Numbered from the stretch's first letter, positions 23,931-37,581 are shown. The stretch is 64,000 nucleotides of DNA from Polytrichum commune (GCA_950295325.1 OX485804.1:60666533-60730532), one strand, 5' to 3'. The notes: a model not told the origin generated them from the letters alone. Numbers and translations: made by a program.

Positions 23931-26550
23931 TTCATACAAGAAGAGGCTTTACAGAGGGTAGACCTACACATGATGCTTGTGCTAAGCTTAGTTGTGGGCA
24001 CCAAATGGATAAGTTAGATGTACTCTTCAGGCATCAGAAGCCTTCCATTTTGCTGTTTGCAGGACCATTTTGTATAATACGAAGGCCAGCCTGGTGTGTC
24101 AGATAACTCCTGTGACACACAGGTAACACAAGAATCTGATCTGACTCGGTCCAGTTACGTTTAGGACGTCATTTGTCCAGGAGATGTTCGGACATAATCT
24201 GACAACATTCCAGTGTATCCAAGATGCACGAGTGACATTCTATGTTCGGGGAGCCCCGACGGCTAGTTCATTATCAGCCGATGGATTTCCCCTCATGGCC
24301 GGTCCACATTTCCAACCATCGGATGGCAATCCGACTGTAATTTCAATCCTCTGGCAATTAGCCGATGGACAAGAAAATGTCCCGGAAATGTAGTCGATTC
24401 TTCTTGTAAGTTACTGGATTTAAGCCGGAAGCATCCAGAGCGCTATTTGTCTGGGGCATCTGATGATGCACTTGAGGAAGTACCCTTAACCTTAAACTTT
24501 TTGAATTATGCAACCTTTCCATGACCAAATCCAATTGCTTCTATGAAGAATTGGGGGACCCTTGGCCTTCAAGCGGTGAAGGCATTGCTAGGTTCAATTC
24601 CTGCCAAGGATATTAACTCTTCAAATTTAAAGTTTTGAACATGCCTTTCTTTTCACTTATTCAAGATGTTGTACTAAGAAATGATTTCTAATAACTTTTC
24701 ATACATTTTGTAAACAATTAGTGCCGATATGAATTCCACTTAATCGGATATTGGCCAATGAAAATATGAAAATATAGGCAATTGGCCAATTGACTTTACA
24801 AAAGACCGGCTCTTGCCGATGTAAATTGGGAAAAATCCGACCCTTCGTAGCAACTACCGGCAATTAGCCACTAAGGCTTCAAAAACTTCCTGAACTCTGG
24901 TGACATGTTCACATTCTTCGGGCTTTCTTTATTGAATTGAAGAATGTTCTGTAAATTCTTCTAAATGGCAAGGTAATTTTCCTGAAGCCTTGAATTTGAA
25001 TCGGCTATTCATATATTAATATGTCTGTTTGAAGAGCTGCTTATATCAACTGCAGTAGATTCAAATTTTCTTAGAATATGAAACAAGGGATCTTCTTGTG
25101 GTTATGTAAAGGTGTGCTTTGAACCCAAAAGAGTTCAAAATATACTTGGAAGATGATACCTCTTCTCACCCTTAGAGATAGGCATTTCACCCTCACCCGT
25201 TATGACGCAAGCCATGACTTGGTATAATTTCAAGATAAGGATTTAAAGTTCTAAATATCTAAGGCTTGACATTCATGCAACCCGTCAAGCAACATATTAC
25301 ACCGTCTGAGGTTGAGAGACCTTTTTGACTTGACCTCAATATTCTCATTATAGGAGACTCACTTCATGAACTTCACACTCAACTACGAGACATACGACAA
25401 ACATGCCAAGTCTAATATGGTTGCTTTTACAATTGTGTAGGTAGATTTGATAATGAAACTATAAGAATTGATTCAATACCCATCGAGAAGCCCATTCGCA
25501 TTTGAGAGCCTTCAGTGGACTCAACAAGTTATGTTTGGAAACGGTCATTACGACATCATAAAACTATGCAGTCATACCTTGGGAGAGGTTTGTAGACTTC
25601 ATAGTTGGTGAATAAAATAACGACTTCTTACCTTGTAAATCATCTCATGAATTGGTTTCAGGTGTGGTATACTCCATTAGTAGTTGATATCAACTATTAT
25701 GCCATGAACCCTTATACATTTCATGTTCTCCTTGGACGAGTCATATCATCAAGAGGTGGAGGTAGTGATAGTTTCATTGTGTGGATAGTGAGAATACACA
25801 CCTTTGGTTATTTCTAGTTCAATCACAAGCCATTATAAACAAAAAGTAAGGGAGTTAGTAAAAATATACATTATGATTTAATTGCAAGAGATGTGGCATT
25901 ATTTCAAAAAGGAAAAACATATCATTATTCTCTGCATGTGACGGTGACCATTCACTAAAAATAAAAATAAAAATAAAAACTTTCTTGAATGATTTGTCAG
26001 AGGATCATTCAAGAGGCCTATTTCTTACGGGGGGGAAATAGAGTTTGCTAGGGTAGAACCATAAATATCAAATGAAATTGTATACATTCTGTGGGAGCAC
26101 GCGAACACCAACATATCCGGATTGGCGTTTTTAAGTGCCTAATCCGGTTTAGTCCAGATGACCCTAGCTAGTATCATCCAAGGATTCTGTGAAGTGTAGG
26201 AGGTCTAGAGCACTCCGTACCTGCTTATTTTCTCTTCCTTAGCCAAATTTCCGGAAACCCTGATTTTTGGATTTTTGGTCTTTGGGACACTCTTCTCCTT
26301 CTTCCGGAGTGTGCCTTTCCGGATGGTATCTCTAAGTCCTAATTATAATGCTTACCCCCTCCTCTACATCTACCCTCTAAAATGGGTGGTTTCTTCCGGT
26401 GAAGACATCCCTTATAAGATTGGAATCCGGAAACTCCCTCACAATCAATCCGGATTGATCAGATCCGTCTTGGCAGGTCACACAGAGAGATCCGGATTAT
26501 TTCTTAAGATCACAATGACCAGAGGAGTCCAAATTCCAACCGGAGATCTG
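23931..26550. other. Gene-free region
   Basis: No gene recognised. The part 24100-24900 is richer in CCGAT/CGGAT words and may be LTR-derived. A short AAATA run lies at 25960-25980. Confidence 0.4.
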
Positions 26551-26552
26551 AC

Positions 26553-27050
26553 TTGATGGGATAAGTGGGTGACCCTTACCACTTTCCGGATTGTCCCGTC
26601 CACCGGCGCTGAGACCTCTTCGGAAGATCAGATTGGCGCAAGTCCGGATCCCTTCCGGTCCTTTGCCCAATCCTCCCCACGGCTATCTCATCTAGATGTT
26701 ACCCAGACATCTGGAACAATGAGGTTCCCTTCCCACTACACTCCGGAGATGACCTCCACCGCGGAACCCTAACTATTCTGGTCCTTCTCTTCTTCTTCCG
26801 ACGGATCAGTCCGGTTACCTCTACCTTGGATTTTGCTCAATCTGAGATAACTGGGCGATCCGTACCACTTTCCGGATTGATCCATCTAAGGGCGGTGGGA
26901 CCTCTTCAGAAGATCAGATTGGCGTAAGTCCGGATCCCTTCCGGATTTCACCCAATCCTCCCAGCGGCTATCCCACCTAGACGTTACTCAACCATCCGGG
27001 TCAGTGAGGTTTCCCTCCCACTACACACAGAGAGGATCTACAAGGCAATA
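26553..27050. repeat. Direct duplication, period 286 bp
   Basis: A segment of about 190 bp (CCACTTTCCGGATTG... GATCAGATTGGCG... AAGTCCGGATCCCTTCCGG) occurs at 26578 and again at 26864. It lies at the edge of the GC-rich island and is probably part of the same retroelement as the gag-like gene. Confidence 0.75.
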
Positions 27051-27478
27051 ACCAGATCTGATCTGGGTTTCCTCTCCCATGTCCTATCCGGAACTCCTAT
27101 CCCTCATGCTCTCCCTCCTCCGCTAAACGATCTCCGGATCATTCATACAAACATCAATCAAGGAAAATCAAGGAGTAAGAAAAGCAAGGAACTTATTAGA
27201 GTAGGAGCAATCAGAATACAACAATGGAGAATGAACCCTTCCCCAACTCCTTATTCAGCCTTAAGTAGAGGCCCAAAATCCCTAACCTGAGGGCGGCGGC
27301 TCAGGCGGCCGCCCCTAAGGAAAACCCTAACAACATCCGTTCTCCCGGATTTCCCGGATCAAGATCCGGATTTTCCGCCGACAAACTGAAGGGATAATTT
27401 CATTCCTCATCTTCAAAAACTTCTAAGTCCTACCTTCCTACCTCTATTCTACCTAACTAATCTAGCTGCCATTCTAAG

Positions 27479-30400
27479 CTAAGAAGAGCGGGGCTTCTTT
27501 TGAGCCGATCCCTCCTTTGAATGGCTGCCTAGTCCACTGACGGCGGATGAGCCGCCTCCCGGCGACGCCTTCTGCAACCGCGTGAGCATCCTCCTCATGT
27601 TCGGAGAAGGGGCAATCTCATCCTCCGAGTCCGCGGTTCTCTCAGTCCGCGGTGTTCCGGTCCCTGGGGTTCCGGAAACTGTACTCCCCTTCCGAATGCT
27701 CCAGACCGGAGAAGGATCGCTTCCGGTACGCTGTTCCGGATTCTGCCCGCCCGAGATCGAAGCAGTCCGCGGATCCCTGTTGGAGGCTGCTCTTGAAGGT
27801 GGCGGAAGGAATGGACTAACCATTTGGCAGTCCAGCGGAGAAGACGGTGAGGCTTGAGTCATAGGGGTCTTACCCCTACTCGGAGTTGCCTCCCGATCCG
27901 AAGTTTGATACCGAATTGGCGTCCTAGCCCTATCCGGAGTCCGGGACCGATCCGAGGTCCGCGGAACAGGGAACTGGCCTCGTCCGGATCGAACGGACCC
28001 GGTGCTCTTCCTCCTCACCTGGGGAGAGCGGACCCTTTCCGGAGCCCCTCCGGAACTACCAGGCCGAGAGCCGCCTCCCTGCTGGCTGGGTCCTGCAGAC
28101 GTCGGCGGATTCTGAACCAGGGCCACTTCACCAACCACCTCATAGAGGGTTCCGGTTGGTGATCCAGGCGGACCCGGATAGAGTACCCGCCGGGGTGTTC
28201 CGCTTGGCGGAACCACCTTCTGGATTTCCGCCAGGAGATCCTTCATTGTCCGTGAATACTTCACGAGGATGGGGAGGGTCTGCCTGGCGGAAGCGGGTTC
28301 TCCGGACTCCATCATTCGGTCGTAGAGATGCGCCTTGTTGACGATCTCCGCCGGATGCCCCACCAACTCCCGGATCCGACTGAAGACCACTGCCTGCTCC
28401 GCGTGGTACTTCCGGATCTCCTCGCTCTTCTGACTTAGCTCCTGAGTCATGGCCGCCACCTGCGCGGTGAGGTGAGCATTCTTCGTCTTGGCCTGCTCGA
28501 GCTCCTTCCTGTCTGCCCTCTTGGCCAACTCCCGGAGAATATTTCCGGGTCCGCAGTCGTCCAGGGCCTGGTTTGCTCCTCGGACGATGTGTCGCAACCC
28601 TTGCTAGGTCCCTTAACAATCTTGCCAATTTTCGTTTCTAACAAAGGTTACGAGCGCTAACCCTTCGCATTCCGCCATGCTAATGGATAGCTCCTCTTAC
28701 CCCGGACCAATAGTTCATAGGAGGGAACCAACCCTCCTACTTTGCTTTCGGGACTCACCCCTTAATCGGTAACCCATTCCTAGATGTGGACTTCCATCCA
28801 TGGAAGTCCAATCCCATGTTGATCATCGCGTTGCCGGAGCAACACTACAACAACCCGAACCATACTAGGCAACTATGGCCTCACAATGGGCCAATGCCCA
28901 TGGAGGCCTTGCCGTTCGGCCTCGGGTGGGTGAGGCCACACCACCTCACCCATATAAGCCTCTAGGACTTCACGCGGGGCCCCTACCCCACCGTCAACCA
29001 ACCTCTTGTCTCTCTACCAAGAGTTGGGGCCAAGTGGACATTTTCCCTTAGCCGCTGGGCCTAGAAGCCCCCACAGCTTCAGACCATCATAACTTCCTTG
29101 TATGATGTCTGATCATAACAACCAACCACTCCATCCTCATCTACGCTTCACGTAGATGCCGATGGACTCCTCACTTGCCCCATTCGGGCAAGTGGTGAGG
29201 AAGTTATGCCTGTTTGAACCTTGGCAGTCCCGGGAATCACTCCCAGGCACTGCTGTACCAGGGCGCTGTCCCGGGACAGCGCCCCACTCAAATGGCCATA
29301 ACTCCTAGCTCACACCTCCGATTGAGGTGTTCTTGAGCATTCTAGAATCACCACGCCATGAGCTACGCATAGCTTATGGCCTTACCCTTGTGCCTCCTAG
29401 TGTCCGTGGGTGGGAGGCGTTCCCAACGCCCGGGGCCCTCACCCACACTAGGATCACTTGGGCCCTCTCACCAATGGCGCCACAAGTCCCGGGTGTCACT
29501 CCGGGGTCCCCCTTGTGCCCATGGTGTTTCGGGCACTCCTCATGGAGAGGTGCGCGACACGATGTGCTCCAGCCAGTAGTACTGGTTTTGCAGATCCTCC
29601 ATCCCCTCCTGAACCCGCTTGAAGGGATTTTCCGGAAAGTCCCAAGCGGAGAGATCCACATTCCGCCAAGTGGTCTCCCGGCTGGGCCCGGGTTCCGGAT
29701 GATGATGAGGAGGAGGAGAGAGTGGCCTCGAGATGGTGGGCGGCGGGCTTCCGGGTGAGGAGGGAGGTGCTTCCGGAATGATTGGGTCGCTGGAAGTCTC
29801 CGTCTCGAGGTCTCCGGCTTCCGGGAGGAGCTTGTAGGTGACCTCGTACGCCGCTATCGTTAGAAGGTCCTCCTCCTCTGCCAAGATGCAGTCGAAATGC
29901 TGGTAGAGATGCAGAATGAAGGGGGAGAGGAAGGAGGGTTTCCGGCCAATATGGGGGAGGGCCCGCCCTACTATTTCCTGGATAATCAGCCCCCAGTTCA
30001 CAGGCCAGACTCCGGATATAGCACCGAACAGGGTGTTAGCCATGGTAAGGCTAATCCGCTTCGGCTTGTCCGGGTTAAGGATAGGCACGAGGAACTCTAA
30101 CACCCTTCGCTCTCTCAGGTTCCGGCAGTTCCCGGGGTGGAAGCCGTCCTTCGGATCTGCGTCCCTTCTAAATTTTCCGGCGAACAGGCCGTCGCAGCGG
30201 CCGGCCCACCCCTCTGCAATCCCCCTAGGAAACCCGTAGACCCTATTCCAAGTATCCGGAGTCCAATTTTCCGGATCCCTCCTCTTTGTTCCTAGCCACT
30301 GATTTCCTCTCTCGAATTTGAATTCTCGGAGGGTATCTTCTGCTCGGAGGTTCCAGGGTTTGGCGAGCAACCCCGCGCAGCCCATAACCCGGAGATCTTC

Positions 30401-30505
30401 CGCGAGCTCCTGCAGCTCCCTATCCTCCCTCGGGATCGCAGGGATGAGGGCTTTGAGCGGAACCGGGATGGGTTCCCTCTGATCCTCTTCCCGTGCTTCC
30501 GGCAT
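27479..30505 (-). pseudogene. Gag-like plant mobile-element protein, split by a solo LTR
   Basis: The minus-strand reading starts at the ATG at 30505 (MPEAREEDQREP). The first half, 30505-29565, contains WTPDTWNRVYGFPRG, KDGFHPGNCRNLRERRV, LMTMANTLFGA-like text (ISLTMANTLFGAISGVWPVN) and HIGRKPSFLSPFILHLYQHF, then a Pro-rich linker. The second half, 28589-27479, carries a coiled coil (ELEQAKTKNAHLTAQ..) and a long Ser/Pro/Arg-rich tail (RTPDRARTP). The two halves join in frame once the solo LTR and one CGATG copy are removed, giving about 690 residues. From memory, similar proteins are abundant in conifer gene sets and appear to be retroelement gag-like products; I do not know a defined function. 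The insertion makes this copy non-functional. Confidence 0.7.
28590..29559. mobile_element. Solo LTR (970 bp)
   Basis: It begins TGTCGCAACCC and ends GCGCGACA, so the terminal six bases are inverted repeats (TGTCGC/GCGACA). It is flanked by a perfect 5-bp duplication CGATG (28585-28589, 29560-29564). The first ~230 bp match, in inverse orientation, the start of the copia LTR at 9390. Solo LTRs arise by recombination between the two LTRs of a full element. Confidence 0.88.
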
Positions 30506-31245
30506 TTTCCTCTCCTTTCTCAATTTCCGGCTCGACTACGGAATCTCTCTCTCTCTCCTCCGGATTCCCTCTCTTCCGTCTAATTGCTACAGAGTCCCGG
30601 CAAGCCAACTGCCGGTGACTGGAAAGTGCGGAGTCCCAGCAATCCAACTGCTGGCGGCTCGAAATGACGACAAACTCACCACTCGTTCTCTCAACAATTT
30701 GCCTTTTGTGAACAAAGAAAAAAAAGTGGGAAGGAGAAGGAAGAGACCCTTAAATATCCTTCCTCCCTCTTCCTTCCCCTGTTACCGTTTGGTTTAACGG
30801 AAAACGGTTGCCAACTGTTTTCCGGCGGTTTTTACCAACGGTTTTACTAACAGTTTTACCAACGGCTTTCTCTTTCCCCCCCACCATCATAAGTTCGTTG
30901 TAACCATCTCTCCACTTCCGGGCCGTTAGTTGAATGTGGCATAACCGTTACTTGGTCCGGCCCAGCGGTCCGGACCATGATCAAACGGTCCCCCTAATCC
31001 AATTTACCGGACCGGTAATCATACCTTTTTTTACTCTTTTCATCGTGCGAGACGGATTTAGATTGCCCTATTCCCTAGTACCCTAAATTTTAACCTAAGA
31101 GACCCTATTGTCCTCATGTAGGCAAGCAAAAATACGGAAAATGGATCCGTATTTATGTATTTCCGTATTTCCGTCGAATTTGGACTCCCACACATTCATT
31201 GCAAAACATATTAAATTTTTAGTAAATGATGCATACTTAAGTGTT
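30506..31245. other. Leader/flank of the gag-like gene, no gene
   Basis: GC-rich up to about 31000, with a duplicated word (GGAGTCCCAGCAATCCAACTG resembling AGAGTCCCGGCAAGCCAACT). Probably the 5' untranslated or LTR part of the retroelement read leftwards. Confidence 0.4.
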
Positions 31246-31415
31246 CTACATAACATATATTGCATGACACATTTTGCACAACATAGTCTACATAACACAT
31301 TATGCATGACATATTCTGCATGACACATTCTGCATGACACATTCTGCATGATGTTTTTGCATGACATTTTTTGCATGGTGCATTTTGTACAACATTTTCT
31401 ATATGACACTATCTG
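31246..31415. repeat. 14-bp minisatellite
   Basis: About twelve degenerate copies of TGCATGACACATTC. The Cys/Met-rich frame on the minus strand is an artefact of the repeat. Confidence 0.8.
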
Positions 31416-32647
31416 TATGGTTTTTTTACATACTAGAAAACATGATTATAGAATAGAAGTTTTTTTTAAAGGAATAATTTATTTCCATGGTCGAACATCA
31501 CCTTGAGTTGACATAATTAATCAAGTGTATCATTCTAATAGCAATGACACTATGGTATGAGCGGTGAGCAAAAATTCACGAGCGGTGAAGTGAAAATCTA
31601 TAACTTATGTGACCTAAACCGTGGATTTAAGGAAAATGAATGAATTTTTGGACCTATTACCACCGTTTTGAGATGATGTGGTGACAATAACTATTGTAAG
31701 CGACATAATTAAGATTGGTTGATGGGTGAACTACACTAGTGCATGTAAAATAAGAAGGCAAAAATAAATGAGAAGGATCTATGTACACCTACTTAGTAAA
31801 CTCTTTTTTATATCCGCTTACAAATTATTTCCTGCTTTACCACTAGCTCATTTTAGGATAACACCAGGCAATGCAACCAACCGGATTCAAACCCGGGTTG
31901 GTGCGGACCTTCTATCAGTCTCTTACACTACTCGCATCCACATGAGGATGTCTCAAACTTTTGTTGCCACCTATATATTGATTGTTTAGGGTTGTTTTCC
32001 TACACTCGACGCCATTTTGTTTAATTATATAATTATGCTAACAATGTTGGTTAAGTAAGGTTAGTTTGATTCCTAATATCTATCTTTAATTTTTAATAGA
32101 CCATGAGCTTTAATTCAAACTGCGAGCAGTATGAGTGGTTCATAGACAAAAAATATGAATAATTGCTTTTGAAATACTTGTATTTTTTTACTTAGAGTAT
32201 ATCAAATTAAAGTAATTTTTTCTAACAACATACAAGTTATGTAAAGAAAATAAAGCAATTCAACAAAGTTTACAATTGCAAATGTTCAAAATGATTATGA
32301 TATAATTTCAAAAATCCAAGAAATAAATGGAATAGATAATAAATTCACAACATAATACCATCCACATATACATGAATATCACAACATTTTATTTTTGAGT
32401 GGAATGTTGGTTAAACCACTAGGTAACTATCTTGGAGACAAAACGATCAACTCCAAGGTCCCAAAAAAATGTACTATGAACCTAAAATACGGTTAACAAT
32501 TCTGTTGAGAAGGAGATGTTTTATCTCGTTGAAGCTAAGAGATGTATTAAATGTATTAAATGTGTATGAATACTTGTGAAAGTAAGCGGCATTACTAAAA
32601 TATTATAAAATATACATACTAAATCAGCACACTAAATTTAAGTGTCA

Positions 32648-32950
32648 TTTTAGAATGACAAAGACAATTTCAAATGGTAAGTCATAAAAATTATAACCTC
32701 AATGTTAATGAGGATTTTGTAATTTTATTTGACCTCCAAGTTAATTACGTGCTTCATTGATGGTTTCATTTCCGGAATGAAATCCCAATGAATTGCTTAT
32801 TTACTAATAGGAAGTGCACATATATATTGGATTTTAGACCTTGAAGGTGAAGTGCACTCAATATGGGATTTGTAGGCAAACGGCCTTCAAGAATGCAAGG
32901 GCAACATTTTTTTCGAAGTTGGGCGGGGTGGGCAGCAGTTTTCGGTCGGG
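32648..32950 (+). repeat. Dispersed repeat R, copy 2
   Basis: Inverted relative to 18765-19062 and similar over about 300 bp. Unclassified. Confidence 0.65.
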
Positions 32951-35900
32951 TTCAGAAATTCCCCTGGAGGCTGCCCCTCGCCTAGATCTGACACCCCCAT
33001 AGTTCGTAGGGGCGAACTTAATGTCCGCCCTGATCCAATGGAGATAAGTTAAGGCAATGATGAACTCTCCTGAATTGAGGCAAAGTTTTGGCAGGGTGTG
33101 GGTACTGCAGCCATTAACAACTTGCCTGGAGATGATGGAGAGAGGGAATTAGGGCCAAGTTCCATGTGCCGGTCCCAGTCCGTTTTTTAAATGGGTGAGA
33201 AACGGTGACATCATCCAAAAAACGGGTGATGTCACCCATTTTATGAAGGGGTACTTCTATGTGGGGTGCTGGTTTATTTCGATTTCCTACTTTCTAACTA
33301 AATCTGATGAGTGATAAGACATGACACTTTGTGAAGGTCACCGGCAATGGAGGTCATCATCATTTAACTTTTCATAATTGATTTGCACATCAATTTCCAT
33401 ACATTTATTGAATGAATTCCAAATTGTTTGTTGTTGATATGCGTAGGTTGGTACTACTGTCATCTATGGAAATATGGAAATATGTAAATATTTATATATT
33501 TATGTATATGTTATTTTTTTAGTTGAAATCGTCATTGTACATTGTTTATAAGTGATTTTTGATACATTTTTTTTATTAAACCTGACACGTAACATGGGCC
33601 ATGATTAGTACATATTGACTAGAATTAAGATAGTGGTAATTGTTAAGTAACATTACGACAAATGAGACCTAGGGAATTCGAGAAGGGTTGCTGAAGAAGA
33701 ACAAATCAAATGAGCACAAAAGGAAGGCAGTGAGTCGCAGTCTGTAGACAGAGAGGGGCACTTAGTGAGAAATTAGCCAGAACAAAGCCAATTGGGAGCT
33801 GGAACCACTTAGGAGCTGGAGCCACTTAGAATTAGCCGGCAGACACTTAGGAGCTGAAGTTGGTTTACAGAAGGAAGGCCATAGCCTGAATGCCGAGGAA
33901 GGCAAAGGAGAAAACCCCGGCCCCGACACTAAACCCTGGACCCCTCGGCCACGGGCTTAAGGCCTAGCACAGGATTGGGGGGGCTTACGCGCGGCAATAG
34001 GGGTCACAACCCACGAGAATGGGCTCCCGGCAGTTTAAGGGGATTAAGTACTTTGTAATAGGGGGAGTATTCGATAAGTATATTAGGACTTATAGGAAAA
34101 GCATATTAGGGCATATAGAATTTAAACTTGTAAGGACCAATGTTTAGGAAAGAGGCATTATGAAAGTATTTTAGAATATAGGATTTTGATGTTAATGAAG
34201 AGACATGATTATGGAATGTGAACCATTTTGAAGATACATTATGAGTATTTAGGACAAAGATAGATTCTACAAACCATTGGAATAAAATCAATCAATTATG
34301 AAGAATTGATTTGATTCTCAAGAAGAATTATAATGTAGTCACAACAAAGATATAGTAGAAATTTAGAGATTTGAACATTCAAATGGTAAAACGGTTATAA
34401 CCGTTTAGGATGGATAATATCTACATAGGTTAAAGATAGATAGCTATCTAGGATAGTAAAAGATTACAAACACTTAAACAAAGATTTTGAGATAGATAGA
34501 AAGACTATATAAGGGAAGCAATTTAGGAGACCTACACCTCATTTTCTACACAACGAAGTTATCTTAAATTTGAGTGTCAAGAATCACTTGAAGCTTTTAT
34601 AACTCTCCTCTCGAGGAACTTTTGCAATACACTTATCTTTTCTACAATATGAGTGATCTCTCTTACCTCTCCCTCTCAAATTGAACTACGAGTCGTCAAT
34701 GGTACTTTGTAGCTTAAGTGATTGAGCAACCGAGAGTAGAGTAGATTGAGTAGACTCTTTTGAGAAAGAACTCAAAAGATAGTGTGAGGGTGAGAACAAA
34801 GCGCTCAAGACAATTTGGAGAATCAATGGAACTTTGAGAGAGATTGATATGAGAAAGCAATTGTCAATTTATACAACTTGAGTGAAGGAAGCACGATTAT
34901 CTCTCAAAGCGGAACTTATCATTGATCTCCTCAAAAGAGAATTATAAATATAAATGTGATTGAATGCTTGAAGAATTATATTGCATGAATGATTAAAGTG
35001 AAACTTCTTAACGATTACAAACTCCTTCAAAAGAGGAGGAACTTATTATCAATAACTACATAATTGACTTACAAGTATTATGCATATAATATATGTTTGA
35101 GTATCAAAATTATTTTATGATAAACAAGAATGATGAAGACATAAAATTACATCAAAGTTTGAATCTATATGAATGAAGTAATATTGATATGAAATAATCT
35201 ACTTACTACAATTGTTATTGGAACTTCTTTCTTTAAGTTTCTTTGTGAGTTGTTGGATGTCATTATAAGTTAAAAAAATTCTCTCTCTTGAACAAACACA
35301 TAAGAGAGTAATGTAAGAATGATGTTCTAATCTTCTCGTCATCAAAAAACACTTTGTAAAAGTGCTTCTTCTCTTAAGATACTTTGTGAGTTGTTGGATG
35401 TCATTAACAATCAAAGAGGAGTTCTTTCTCTTGAATAAACCTCAAGAGAGAGTTATAATTATCGTCATCAAGAAACACTTTGAAGTTAAACGTGACATTG
35501 CAAAACAATCAATGATGTGTTCATGAATTTCAACTACTATATGTATACATGTCAAGTTACAATATTATAAGTAGTAACACTTGAGCTTAAAAAAGGAAAA
35601 CTCAAGAATATTAAATCTTCTTCATCATTATAAGTTTACTATCATTTGTATGATTGATGTTTATGAACTACGAACCTTAAGGATTCACATAACTTATTGA
35701 AACTATATTATTATTAAGGATATTGTTACACCTCTTGAAGCATTCTTACATCTAACGGTTCTTATTATCAATGATGCCTTACATTGAGAATAAGAATTAA
35801 GATAATGAGATTGTGTTCACTCCGATAAATATATTCATATCATAAGAAGAAGAGAGGGATTATTAATTCGAGGACCGAACATATTAATGAGGCACGGTAG

Positions 35901-36614
35901 TTCTCAAACGAATATAAATTTACGTGATGTCTCACCGTGAGTCTTCTTGAGCTAAATTGCAAGGGAACGACCCACGGGGTGCATCAATAATCTAGAATGA
36001 ATTTAAAGTAAAAGCACATAGTTCATTATTTTTGCGTTAATAGATTTGCAAAAATAACATGCATTTACATGGTTTAGGGTTTGCCTCGTAGAAAAATTGA
36101 ATTATTACAGAGGAGAGATTCCTCATGTGATTGTTAATATGTGGTTTAGCTTATTGATGCAATCCATGAATCATCTAATTACTTTGGCCAAGATTGGGTA
36201 AAAGGCTATAGCAAGACAACCTAATTTAGAATCATAATTAATCTAAGAATGTCAACAATTTTGATTAATGTTGACTACATTGTAAATTTAAAATTACACT
36301 AATTTTTAAATTTTAAATGCAAGAGTATGGACTATATCCAAGTGCCCCCGGTTTTGGTAAGTAAATGGCCTACTCACTAACGGATTGTTGTGCGGGTAAT
36401 TAGAGTGAGGCGAGTGGCTGCCAACATTGCATGTATTGATACATAGAGATTTTTTAAGTTTGTACCCCTAATTGAAAATTTAATTGTCAATGTAACCACT
36501 ACATAAAGTGAAATAATCATGTGTTTGTTTTAATAAAACTTAATTGTGACACCTAAATGATACCAAAATAGTCTTTTAAATATTTCATGAGTGTTTCCTT
36601 TGGTTTGTTTGCCT

Positions 36615-36636
36615 TATATATATATATATATATATA
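36615..36636. repeat. (TA)11 microsatellite
   Basis: Uninterrupted TA dinucleotides. Confidence 0.95.
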
Positions 36637-37412
36637 GTTAAGATCTAGATTCTAAAAACATCATGAAATACACATTCCCTAGGAGTACTCCTCAAAAGAA
36701 AGAACTTGAAGAACAAAGTGGCCTTTAGTATTCAAGAGTGTACCCTAGGTGACCGGCCGATCCGGTCACCGAAGCTCTCTAACTGGCACATGTCCTTTTT
36801 GTGACTGTTAGGACCGCCCGTCCTTCGGCACCCGTTCTTGCACAACACACAATGTGGGACAACCGTCCATGAGGAGTACCGGTCCTTGGGTGGGAAGGAA
36901 GGGCACATGGCACCACCCTCTTTTCACCGGCCCACCCATTTATTTTGAAAAAAACGGACCGGGACTGACACATGGAACTTGGTCCTTATTGTATATGAGC
37001 ACACCTCTCATCCATCCAACACAAAAACTTGACCCCCCTAAAGGTTTGTTGCTGATTCATTTCAAATGATCTTGACTACACTAAATCCGGGTCTTTAAAG
37101 CTAATTTTGATGTCGATTCGACTTTAAAAAAAATCTCTGAACTATATACTATTTCAAGGTTTTTATATTGGATGAATGAGAGGTGTGCTCGTGTGGAATA
37201 ATTTTGTCTCTGTAGAGATGATTTCCTAAAACTTTTTATGCTACTTAGTGTTACTTACTACATGGAATTAACCAATGCTATACCTTTTTTGAGTATAGGG
37301 ATCATTTTTTGCAAACAAAGCACAAATTTTGGGTAGTATGGATGTCTAAAAGGAATGATGTACAAATTATTTGAGGGCAGTTATGTTGGATGAATAAGAG
37401 ATTAAGTCGTAT

Positions 37413-37440
37413 AACACTATATTCGTTAAATTGAGACTTT
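37413..37440 (+). repeat. E1 left terminal inverted repeat
   Basis: 28 bp, identical to the reverse complement of 48486-48513, next to the GTAT target duplication. Confidence 0.93.
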
Positions 37441-37581
37441 TTGGGCATTTTGAGACATTCATAGAAATAAGAACAAGGATAAATGGAACACATATTGGTG
37501 AAAGTTGTAAGATGCGAACACTTTGAAGCGGGTGCTTAGACCAAGAACCCCATTAATAACTCATATTTGTGATGGTATAGG

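Larger units (their letters stand above)
31416..37412. other. Gene-poor AT-rich region
   Basis: No gene recognised. It includes a dispersed repeat (32648-32950), a GC-rich patch at 33900-34030, a TATA-like box at 34506, a short direct duplication at 35227/35367 (CTTTGTGAGTTGTTGGATGT), and a (TA)n run at 36615-36636. The TATA box, followed by ACACCTCATTTTCTACACA, hints at an LTR promoter, but no LTR borders could be set. Confidence 0.4.

Noticed and set aside
31095-31409. Cys-rich frame CxxCxMxxMxC
   Set aside because: Product of the 14-bp minisatellite.
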